Below are positions 1 to 5,096 of a stretch of DNA of 5,096 nucleotides, piece by piece. The notes under the pieces were generated by a model, which had not been told where the DNA came from, made no database searches, and saw nothing but the letters and a program-made list of their open reading frames with translations. The position numbers were made by a program, and so were the translations under genes. Positions within the stretch are counted from its first letter, which is position 1; every line of letters starts with the position of its first letter. Source of the stretch: Actinotalea sp. (GTDB lineage Bacteria > Actinomycetota > Actinomycetes > Actinomycetales > Cellulomonadaceae); NCBI GenBank assembly GCA_014360395.1, contig JACIXM010000149.1, forward strand, positions 1 through 5,096, given 5' to 3'.

Positions 1-612
1 TCAGGACAGCTCACCCACCGGGACCGGCGCGGCGAGCACGTTGCCGGTCTGAGCCAGCGGGCAGGCCCAGGCCTCGTCGTGCGCGCACGAGGGCGCGTAG
101 GCGAAGTTGAGGTCGACGACGAGCGCCGCGCGGTCGCCCCCGAGGTCGGCGCCCTTGACGGTGTCCAGGACGTACCGGCCGCCCCCGTACGAACCCCGTC
201 CGCTGGTCCCGTCGCGCAGCGGCAGGAACAGGCCACCGCCGTAGCCGGCGCACCACCACAGGTCCAGCCGGCCCAGCCCCGGCAGGGTCACGCGGCCGAC
301 GAGGTCGAACGGCACGACGCCGTCGGTGCCGGTGGTCACCTCGCGCCGCTCCGGCACGACGTCGCCGTCGACGGGCACCACGAAGCGGAACGCCGGGTCG
401 TACGGCGCGACCGGCGGCGGCCGGTAGCCGGCGCGGGCCGGCGGCGGCACCGGCGAGGCCGGGTGGGTGGCGAGCAGGTCCGCGCGCCCCCGGGCCCAGG
501 CGGCGTGGGCGACGGCCGGGTCGGGCTCCCGGCGGACGGCGCGGTACAGCTCGGCGACGCGGCGGCGCCAGTCGACGACGTCCGACCAGTCGTGGGCGGT
601 GTCCGATGCCAT
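1..612 (-). CDS. DUF1684 domain-containing protein
   Basis: This is a complete 203-residue protein of the DUF1684 family, whose biochemical role is not established. It matches the family in layout. A Trp-rich N-terminal helix (W9, W15, then R16-R18) is followed by a short Pro-rich link and a beta-rich body. The two hallmark blocks are a D-x-T-S-G...Y-G-G-G-R-Y segment at residues 134-147 and an N-F-A-Y-x-P-S-C segment at 169-176, followed by C184-P185 and N191. C176 and C184 are the conserved cysteine pair. The usual Pro-Glu before the late Asn is replaced here by Thr-Gly. No signal peptide or membrane segment is visible, so it is probably cytosolic. The ATG at 612 is the first possible start, because an in-frame TGA lies 15 bases upstream. 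No Shine-Dalgarno sequence precedes it, and the start codon lies in a hairpin. It is 37 bases downstream of the amidohydrolase on the same strand, so co-transcription is likely. The family assignment is firm; the function is unknown. Confidence 0.9.
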   Translation of the reverse strand: MASDTAHDWSDVVDWRRRVAELYRAVRREPDPAVAHAAWARGRADLLATHPASPVPPPARAGYRPPPVAPYDPAFRFVVPVDGDVVPERREVTTGTDGVVPFDLVGRVTLPGLGRLDLWWCAGYGGGLFLPLRDGTSGRGSYGGGRYVLDTVKGADLGGDRAALVVDLNFAYAPSCAHDEAWACPLAQTGNVLAAPVPVGELS

Positions 613-617
613 CGGAC
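601..617 (-). promoter_or_regulatory. Hairpin enclosing the DUF1684 start codon
   Basis: Bases 601-607 (GTCCGAT) and 611-617 (ATCGGAC) form a perfect 7-bp inverted repeat with a 3-base loop. Read in the mRNA sense, the AUG at 612-610 occupies the top two pairs of the stem plus the first loop base. With no Shine-Dalgarno sequence upstream, this could hold back independent initiation and make translation depend on ribosomes arriving from the amidohydrolase gene. The repeat is seen directly; the regulatory role is inference. Confidence 0.4.
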
Positions 618-649
618 GATGAGATCACGCCGTCGGGGCCCCCGCCGGG

Positions 650-2278
650 TCAGGCGATGCGGGAGCCGGCCAGCCAGGTGCCGCGCACCGCGACGTCCCC
701 GATCGCCGTCGGCGGCACCCGGCGCGGGTCCGCGTCGAGCAGCACGAGATCGGCGGTGCCGCCCACGCGCAGCCGGCCCCGGGCGTCGTCGGCGAACGCC
801 TGGTACGCCACCTCGGCCGTGCAGGCGTGCAGCGCCTCCTCGACCTCGAGGCACTCGTGCGGCAGCCAGGCGTCCTGGGTGCCAGGGCTGCTCCGCGTGA
901 CGGCCACCTGGACGGCGGGCAGCGGGTCGTGCGGCGTGACCGGCCAGTCCGACCCGGCGGACACGTGCACGCCGGACCGCACCATCGACGCGTACCGGTA
1001 CTGCTCCGCGCTGCGGCGCGCCCCCAGGCGCGGGCGGGTCAGCTCGGTCTGCACCGCGTCCGGCTGCGCCCACAGCAGCTCGACGTTGGCGACGACGTCG
1101 AGCTCGGCGAGGCGCGGCAGGTCCGCCCGGTCGACGAGCTGCAGGTGGGTGAGCACCGGTCGCCGGTCGCGGGCGCCGTTGGTCTCCCGGCACCGCTGCA
1201 CCGCGTCGAGGGCGTTCCGGACCGCCGCGTCGCCGATGGCGTGCACGTGCAGCTGGAGACCGAGCGCGTCGACGGCGACGGCGGCCGCGGCCAGCTCGTC
1301 GGCGTCCCACACGGGCATGCCGCGGTGCGCGGCGTCCGCGTAGGGCTCGAGCATCGCGGCCGTGCCGGACTCGATGACGCCGTCGGCGAAGAACTTCACG
1401 GTGCGCGCGGCGAGCAGCGGGTGCCCGAGCGCGGCGACCCCGTCCCGGACCGCCTCGAACCACGGCAGCTGCTCGCGCCAGCGGTCCGGGTCGGCGCGCA
1501 GGGCCAGGTTGGTCCGGACCCGCAGAGCGCCCGCGCGCGCCGCGGCGAGGTAGCCGTCCACCATCCACGGGTCGACCCAGGCGTCCTGGACCCAGGTGAT
1601 GCCCGCGGCGGCCATCGCCTCCCCCGCGCGCCGCAGCGCGGCGACCTGGTCGGCGACCGACCAGGCCGGCGCCCGGTCCAGCACGAGGTCGACGGCGTGC
1701 CACTCGCGCAGCGTGCCGAGAGGGCTGCCGTCCGCGCGCCGGACGATCTCCCCCAGCGGCGGGTCCGGGGTGCTCGCGTCGACACCGGACGCGCGCAGCG
1801 CTGCGGTGTTGCACCAGACCGTGTGGTAGTCCGATGCCCGCAGCACCACCGGGCGGTCGGGCACCGCGGCGTCCAGCCAACGCGCGTCGAACTCGCCGCC
1901 GGCCGCGAGCGCGGGGTCGTACCCCGCGCCGACGACCCAGGCCGCGGCAGGGTGGTCCTGCGCCCAGGTCCGCACGGCGGACACGACGTCCTCCACGCGC
2001 GTCAGGTCGGCGACGGCGGGCCCCTGGTCCTGCAGCCCGGCGAACATCGGGTGGGCGTGCCCGTCGCCGAACGCCGGCATGAGGAAGCCCCCGGCGAGGT
2101 CGACCACCTCGTCGCACTGCCCGACCAGGTCCGCGGCGGCCCGACCGAGTGCCGCGACCGTGTCGCCGGAGACGACCAGGGCCTCCGCGTCGTGCGCACC
2201 CTGACCGGCCCACACGGTGCCCCCGACGAACGCCGTGCGCACGCCCCGGCCGGCCGTGGCGCCGTCGTCGGCCGTCAT
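650..2278 (-). CDS. YtcJ-like metal-dependent amidohydrolase (Amidohydro_3 family)
   Basis: This complete 542-residue protein belongs to the Amidohydro_3 / YtcJ-like branch of the amidohydrolase superfamily, which hydrolyses amide-type C-N bonds with metal bound in a TIM barrel. Length and layout are normal for the family. A small N-terminal beta segment (about 1-65) leads into the barrel. The metal-site motifs appear in order: H74-x-H76 in GHAHP; K295 in the V-K-F-F-A-D-G stretch, with D299; H344-x-H346 in LHVHAIGD; H378 in LTHLQ; and D444 in SAGSDWP. All expected ligands are present, so the enzyme should be active. There is no signal peptide. The ATG at 2278 is supported by AGGAG six bases upstream. 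It is the first gene of a likely two-gene unit with the DUF1684 gene and is divergent from the SDR gene. The substrate cannot be read from the sequence: relatives include N-substituted formamide deformylase and many uncharacterised enzymes. The family is certain; the substrate is unknown. Confidence 0.93.
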   Translation of the reverse strand: MTADDGATAGRGVRTAFVGGTVWAGQGAHDAEALVVSGDTVAALGRAAADLVGQCDEVVDLAGGFLMPAFGDGHAHPMFAGLQDQGPAVADLTRVEDVVSAVRTWAQDHPAAAWVVGAGYDPALAAGGEFDARWLDAAVPDRPVVLRASDYHTVWCNTAALRASGVDASTPDPPLGEIVRRADGSPLGTLREWHAVDLVLDRAPAWSVADQVAALRRAGEAMAAAGITWVQDAWVDPWMVDGYLAAARAGALRVRTNLALRADPDRWREQLPWFEAVRDGVAALGHPLLAARTVKFFADGVIESGTAAMLEPYADAAHRGMPVWDADELAAAAVAVDALGLQLHVHAIGDAAVRNALDAVQRCRETNGARDRRPVLTHLQLVDRADLPRLAELDVVANVELLWAQPDAVQTELTRPRLGARRSAEQYRYASMVRSGVHVSAGSDWPVTPHDPLPAVQVAVTRSSPGTQDAWLPHECLEVEEALHACTAEVAYQAFADDARGRLRVGGTADLVLLDADPRRVPPTAIGDVAVRGTWLAGSRIA

Positions 2279-2284
2279 GGGTCG

Positions 2285-2289
2285 CTCCT
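2285..2289 (-). promoter_or_regulatory. Ribosome binding site of the amidohydrolase gene
   Basis: Read on the minus strand this is AGGAG, separated from the ATG at 2278 by six bases. It is the best Shine-Dalgarno match in the intergenic region and supports the chosen start over internal GTG codons. Confidence 0.65.
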
Positions 2290-2325
2290 AGGTCCTGTCC
2301 GGGCCACACCGCCCTGCCGCCCTGG

Positions 2326-2341
2326 TCCGGACTCGACCGGA
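2326..2341. repeat. Short inverted repeat in the divergent intergenic region
   Basis: TCCGG (2326-2330) and CCGGA (2337-2341) flank the 6-base spacer ACTCGA. The hexamer GTCCGG also occurs at 2297-2302, 2325-2330 and 2362-2367, all in the same orientation within this 178-base region. The site lies just downstream of the candidate amidohydrolase promoter, where a repressor could act. In DNA this GC-rich such short matches also arise by chance, so the operator role is a weak inference. Confidence 0.25.
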
Positions 2342-2352
2342 GCGGCGCAGTG

Positions 2353-2381
2353 ATCATCCTCGTCCGGGACCGCACCGTCCA
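2353..2381 (-). promoter_or_regulatory. Candidate sigma-70-type promoter for the amidohydrolase-DUF1684 unit
   Basis: On the minus strand, a TGGACG -35-like hexamer (2381-2376) and a GATGAT -10-like hexamer (2358-2353) are spaced by 17 bases. Each matches four of six consensus positions. Transcription would begin near 2346, giving a leader of roughly 65-70 bases before the ATG at 2278. This is motif matching only. Confidence 0.3.
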
Positions 2382-2394
2382 CCGGGGGCTCACG

Positions 2395-2400
2395 TACAGT
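2395..2400 (+). promoter_or_regulatory. Possible -10 element for the SDR gene
   Basis: TACAGT matches four of six bases of the TATAAT consensus and lies about 57 bases before the ATG at 2457. No convincing -35 hexamer is found 16-18 bases upstream, so this is a weak candidate. Confidence 0.2.
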
Positions 2401-2442
2401 GGCGCGGCCCGCCGTCGGTGGGCGTCCCCGCTCCGTCCCCGC

Positions 2443-2449
2443 AGGCAGG
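2443..2449 (+). promoter_or_regulatory. Ribosome binding site deciding the SDR start
   Basis: AGGCAGG stands seven bases before the ATG at 2457. No similar purine-rich site precedes the in-frame GTG at 2418, which would add 13 residues. The ATG is therefore preferred. Confidence 0.45.
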
Positions 2450-2456
2450 CTCCCGC

Positions 2457-3998
2457 ATGACCGCGTCCGTCTCCAGCCCGACCGTCGACCCGCCGGCGTC
2501 GACCGACCCGTCGTCGTCGGCCCGCGCGACCCCGGCGACGCCGGGCATCGACCCCGCCGACCTGGCGACCTTCCTGCGTGTGATGGACCAGGTGGCCGTC
2601 CTCCCGCAGGACCATCCCGACCACGCGGCCGCCCGGCGGGCCGCGTCGGCGCTGTTCAAGGCCGCCAAGAAGCACCGCCGGACGACGAGGCGCCAGGCCG
2701 TCCAGTCCGCCGACCAGGCCGTCATCGAGGCGACGGCGACCGGGAGCCGCGGCCGCATCGACGACGAGACGCGCGGCATCCCGCTCGTCTCCTCGGTCGC
2801 GGGGGCGACCGCCGGCGAGCTGCTCAAGGCCCGTCCCTGCTACGTCTGCAAGCAGCCGTACACGACGGTCGACGCGTTCTACCACCAGCTGTGCCCGACG
2901 TGCGCCGCGCTGAACCACGCCAAGCGGGAGGCCCGGACCGACCTGACGGGCCGCCGAGCGCTCCTGACCGGCGGCCGGGCGAAGATCGGCATGTACATCG
3001 CGCTGCGCCTGCTGCGCGACGGCGCTCACCTGACGATCACGACCCGGTTCCCCCAGGACGCCGTCCGGCGGTTCGCCGGCATGGAGGACTCCTCGGACTG
3101 GCTGCACCGGCTGAAGGTCGTGGGCATCGACCTGCGCGACCCGTCCCAGGTCGTCGCCCTCGCCGACGACGTCGCGGCCGCCGGCCCGCTGGACGTCCTC
3201 ATCAACAACGCCGCGCAGACCGTCCGGCGCTCCCCGCGGGCGTACGCGCGGCTCGTCGAGGCGGAGCTGGCACCCCTGCCGCCGGCGCTCGAACCGCTGG
3301 TCACCACCTACGGGCGCACGAGCGACGCCCACCCCCGGGCCCTCGCCGGCTCCGTCACCTCGCTCACGAGCCCGGCGCTCGCCATCGAGCGGGCCGCCGA
3401 GGTGGCCGTGGCCGAGGACCTGGTGCAGCAGGCGCTGACGGCCGACGCCGCCGCGCTCGACCGGCTCGTGGCCGGCACCGGCATCGACGCCGGCGGGCTG
3501 GTCCCGGACGAGGAGCGCACGAACAGCTGGGTCGCCACGGTCGAGCAGGTCGACCCGATGGAGCTGCTCGAGGTGCAGCTGTGCAACCAGACCGCGCCGT
3601 TCATCCTCATCAGCCGCCTGCGACCGGCGCTCAAGGCCTCACCGGCGCGGCGGACGTACGTGGTGAACGTGTCGGCGATGGAGGGCGTGTTCTCCCGCGG
3701 GTACAAGGGGCCGGGCCACCCGCACACCAACATGAGCAAGGCCGCCCTCAACATGCTCACCCGGACCAGCGCGGCGGACATGGCGGCCGACGGCATCCTC
3801 ATGACCGCCGTCGACACCGGCTGGATCACCGACGAGCGGCCCCACTTCACCAAGGTGCGGCTCGCCGAGGAGGGCTTCCACGCCCCGCTGGACCTCGTCG
3901 ACGGTGCCGCCCGGGTCTACGACCCGATCGTGCGCGGCGAGGCCGGCGAGGACCTCTTCGGCTGCTTCCTCAAGGACTACGTCAAGGCCGCCTGGTAG
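2457..3998 (+). CDS. Atypical SDR-family oxidoreductase with N-terminal Cys4 zinc-knuckle-like module
   Basis: A 513-residue protein, about twice the length of a classical SDR. Residues 1-30 are rich in Ser, Pro, Thr and Ala. Residues about 35-125 look helical and basic. C128-x2-C131 and C146-x2-C149 form a probable zinc-binding knuckle. The Rossmann domain starts near 162 with the nucleotide-binding loop T171-G-G-R-A-K-I-G178. D225 follows in the G-I-D-L-R-D strand, and the N250-N-A-A253 motif replaces the usual NNAG. About 100 extra residues, rich in Ala and Glu, separate this from the L-C-N377-Q-T-A-P-F helix. The active-site region has S406 (NVSAMEG) and K428 (TNMSKAALN), but the position of the catalytic Tyr, four residues before the Lys, is T424; the nearest Tyr is Y416. 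A V-D-T-G-W-I-T-D-E segment follows at 452-460. NAD(P) binding is likely; the substrate and even dehydrogenase activity are uncertain. It is divergent from the amidohydrolase and converges on jetD. An alternative GTG start lies at 2418. Confidence 0.88.
   Translation: MTASVSSPTVDPPASTDPSSSARATPATPGIDPADLATFLRVMDQVAVLPQDHPDHAAARRAASALFKAAKKHRRTTRRQAVQSADQAVIEATATGSRGRIDDETRGIPLVSSVAGATAGELLKARPCYVCKQPYTTVDAFYHQLCPTCAALNHAKREARTDLTGRRALLTGGRAKIGMYIALRLLRDGAHLTITTRFPQDAVRRFAGMEDSSDWLHRLKVVGIDLRDPSQVVALADDVAAAGPLDVLINNAAQTVRRSPRAYARLVEAELAPLPPALEPLVTTYGRTSDAHPRALAGSVTSLTSPALAIERAAEVAVAEDLVQQALTADAAALDRLVAGTGIDAGGLVPDEERTNSWVATVEQVDPMELLEVQLCNQTAPFILISRLRPALKASPARRTYVVNVSAMEGVFSRGYKGPGHPHTNMSKAALNMLTRTSAADMAADGILMTAVDTGWITDERPHFTKVRLAEEGFHAPLDLVDGAARVYDPIVRGEAGEDLFGCFLKDYVKAAW
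2838..2903 (+). other. Cys4 zinc-knuckle-like motif within the SDR protein
   Basis: Two CxxC pairs, C128/C131 in the CYVCK segment and C146/C149 in the CPTC segment, are 14 residues apart. This is the spacing expected for a treble-clef or zinc-ribbon type structural metal site. It immediately precedes the Rossmann fold and could order the N-terminal extension or contact a partner. The cysteines are seen directly; metal binding is inference. Confidence 0.6.
3982..3998. other. Tail-to-tail overlap of the SDR and jetD genes
   Basis: The SDR stop codon TAG is at 3996-3998 on the plus strand. The jetD stop codon TGA is at 3984-3982 on the minus strand. The last codons of each gene therefore lie within the other over 17 bases. 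No GC stem followed by a T run is visible on either strand around the junction, so transcripts from both sides may overlap. Confidence 0.85.
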
Positions 3999-5096
3999 CC
4001 ACCCCGAGTGCGGTGACGGCCTCCTCGACGGGGATCCGCTCCTGCTCGATGCGCCGCACACGGACGGCTCCACGGGTCGCGATCGCGTGGTACGCCTGCG
4101 TCTCCGACGGGGTGAGATGCCGCAACCTGGCCGACGACGGCGAGATCGGTCGACCCCTCCGGTCATGGTCACCACCGAGGTGCTCGTACCGCTGAAGGGC
4201 GGCGGCATCCATGAGGAGCGAGTGCACTGTCCGTCCCGGCGCACCGTCCTCGGTCGGCAGCGCCATGGCGGCCCGGAAGCCGTCGAGGATCGCGAACCCG
4301 TCCGCGTCGATGTCACCCCAGTAGAGGATCTCGTCGGCGCGGCGCAGCCACGGCAGGCCCGCCAGCAGCGCGACCGCAGCCCGACCACCGCCCTCGACGA
4401 CGACGGCGCCGTCGGCCGGGGGGAACCAGAGTCGACAGTCCCGGTTCTCGACGACCACGACGATCCTGGGCTGGTAGGCGAGTTCGTGCGTGTCCCCGGT
4501 GGTCCACGCGTCGTGCCGCCGTGCGCCCGTAGCGAGGTAGGACGGGTCGACGTACGTCAGGTGCACCACAGCGAGTCGCGGCCGGACCTCCAGGCGAACG
4601 TCGCGGCCGCTCAGGTCCCGCAGCAGCGACCCGTGCTGCTCGAGCCACTTCGAGTGCAGGGCCGGGACGGGGAGCTGACGAGCGGTCCACCTCCTCAGAT
4701 CCGGCTCGTCGCGGAGCCAACCCAGAGCGCTCGTCAGAGCCTCGAGATCGGCGGCACCGAGCCTGCACGCCGCCCGGAGCGTCGCCGGCGTGATTCGCGC
4801 GTCGCTCGCTGCCAGGTCGCGTGCCACCTCCCGTCCCCGGTCCACGAGGATCTCAGGACCCGCGACGCCGGTGGTGCGCAGGAAGGCGAGCGCGCTGTCC
4901 AGGCCACGGAGGACGAGCGCTGCAGGCAGCGTCCGCGGAAGCCGTTCGACGGAGACGGTGCGGGTCCTGACCCGCCACGCCGCTCCGGCCGTGGGCAGCA
5001 CCAGGTCTTGCCATGCCTGCTCCCACGCATGGGTCACGCCGAACCCGATCCGTGCCAGGTCGGCTCCGGTGCGCACTCCGGGTGCCAAGGCGACCT
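3982..5096 (-). CDS. jetD: Wadjet defence protein JetD (DUF3322/DUF2220), 5' end beyond the window
   Basis: JetD is the TOPRIM-containing nuclease subunit of Wadjet, which cleaves small circular DNA recognised by the condensin-like JetABC complex. Residue numbers here count from a TTG at 5088, which is probably internal. The helical N-terminal part (DUF3322-like, about 1-170) has a W22-x3-W26 pair. It also carries the R-Q-L-P-V-P-A-L-H-S-K147-W-L-E block, the counterpart of the family's G-V-D-T-K motif. The C-terminal TOPRIM-like DUF2220 part has V213-E214-N215, the W-F-P and G-G-G turns (221-235), Y256-W-G-D259-I-D261-A-D-G-F, and the late R346-I-E-Q-E350 signature. E214, D259 and D261 are the expected metal-binding acidic residues, all intact. 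Family members run roughly 380-420 residues; the visible 368 begin without the usual first block, and the frame stays open to 5094. The jetA, jetB and jetC genes are expected upstream, past the right edge. The family call is strong; completeness of the system is inferred. Confidence 0.88.
   Translation of the reverse strand, partial: VALAPGVRTGADLARIGFGVTHAWEQAWQDLVLPTAGAAWRVRTRTVSVERLPRTLPAALVLRGLDSALAFLRTTGVAGPEILVDRGREVARDLAASDARITPATLRAACRLGAADLEALTSALGWLRDEPDLRRWTARQLPVPALHSKWLEQHGSLLRDLSGRDVRLEVRPRLAVVHLTYVDPSYLATGARRHDAWTTGDTHELAYQPRIVVVVENRDCRLWFPPADGAVVVEGGGRAAVALLAGLPWLRRADEILYWGDIDADGFAILDGFRAAMALPTEDGAPGRTVHSLLMDAAALQRYEHLGGDHDRRGRPISPSSARLRHLTPSETQAYHAIATRGAVRVRRIEQERIPVEEAVTALGVATRRP

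Noticed and set aside
11..628. A 205-codon minus-strand frame overlapping the DUF1684 gene
   Set aside because: Its translation is a run of Arg, Pro and Gly, whereas the overlapping frame gives intact DUF1684 signatures.
634..644. GC palindrome in the gap between the amidohydrolase and DUF1684 genes
   Set aside because: GGGGCCCC and its flanks pair only with a very small or no loop and have no T run. In DNA of this composition it is unlikely to be a terminator.
827..2353. A 508-codon plus-strand open frame opposite the amidohydrolase
   Set aside because: It is antisense to a gene with every expected metal-ligand motif. Its composition is that of a shadow frame, with many Arg, Gly, Val and Asp residues and no motif.
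2418..2456. GTG start giving the SDR protein 13 more residues
   Set aside because: There is no ribosome binding site before the GTG, while AGGCAGG is well placed before the ATG at 2457. It remains possible but is less likely.
336..3332. A 998-codon open frame on the minus strand spanning most of the window
   Set aside because: It overlaps three well-recognised genes in other frames or on the other strand. Its translation is almost all Arg, Gly, Ala and Pro with no domain motif, which is typical of a shadow frame in very GC-rich DNA.
3985..4015. Possible bidirectional terminator at the convergent junction
   Set aside because: Only a 3-bp GGT/ACC stem was found, with no T run, so it does not qualify as an intrinsic terminator.
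2399..4195. A 598-codon plus-strand open frame covering the SDR gene
   Set aside because: It is in a different frame from the SDR protein, which carries clear motifs. Its product is rich in Arg, Pro and Gly and resembles no family.
3639..4388. A 249-codon minus-strand frame across the SDR-jetD junction
   Set aside because: It is out of frame with jetD and antisense to the SDR gene, and no recognisable motif appears in it.

Overview
The window is a stretch of a very GC-rich bacterial chromosome. Hand counts give about 70-80% GC, with G/C-ended codons almost everywhere. Together with the protein types, this suggests a high-GC actinobacterium, possibly Cellulomonas-like or a relative in the Micrococcales. 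The taxon is an inference; no marker gene in the window fixes it. Coding density is close to complete: four genes, one 178-base divergent intergenic region, and no sign of RNA genes, insertion sequences or CRISPR arrays.

Left part (1-2278, minus strand): a two-gene unit is read right to left. First comes a YtcJ-type metal-dependent amidohydrolase (Amidohydro_3 group, 542 aa). After a 37-base gap follows a DUF1684 protein (203 aa), whose start codon sits inside a short perfect hairpin and lacks a visible Shine-Dalgarno sequence. Middle (2279-2456): a divergent intergenic region holds the ribosome binding sites and candidate promoters of both flanking units, plus a short inverted repeat. Centre-right (2457-3998, plus strand): an unusual short-chain dehydrogenase/reductase (SDR) homologue of about 513 aa. 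It has an N-terminal extension, a four-cysteine zinc-knuckle-like module, an insertion of about 100 residues inside the Rossmann domain, and a Thr where classical SDRs carry the catalytic Tyr.

Right part (3982 to the right edge, minus strand): a JetD protein, the TOPRIM-type nuclease subunit of the Wadjet anti-plasmid defence system (DUF3322 plus DUF2220). Its 3' end overlaps the SDR gene tail-to-tail by 17 bases, and its 5' end very probably lies beyond the window. Since jetD is normally last in jetABCD, the condensin-like genes jetA, jetB and jetC should lie just past base 5096. The jetD region is less GC-rich than the amidohydrolase (about 71% against 78% in sampled lines), which fits an acquired defence locus next to ordinary chromosome. 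The metabolic genes and jetD show no functional link beyond adjacency.
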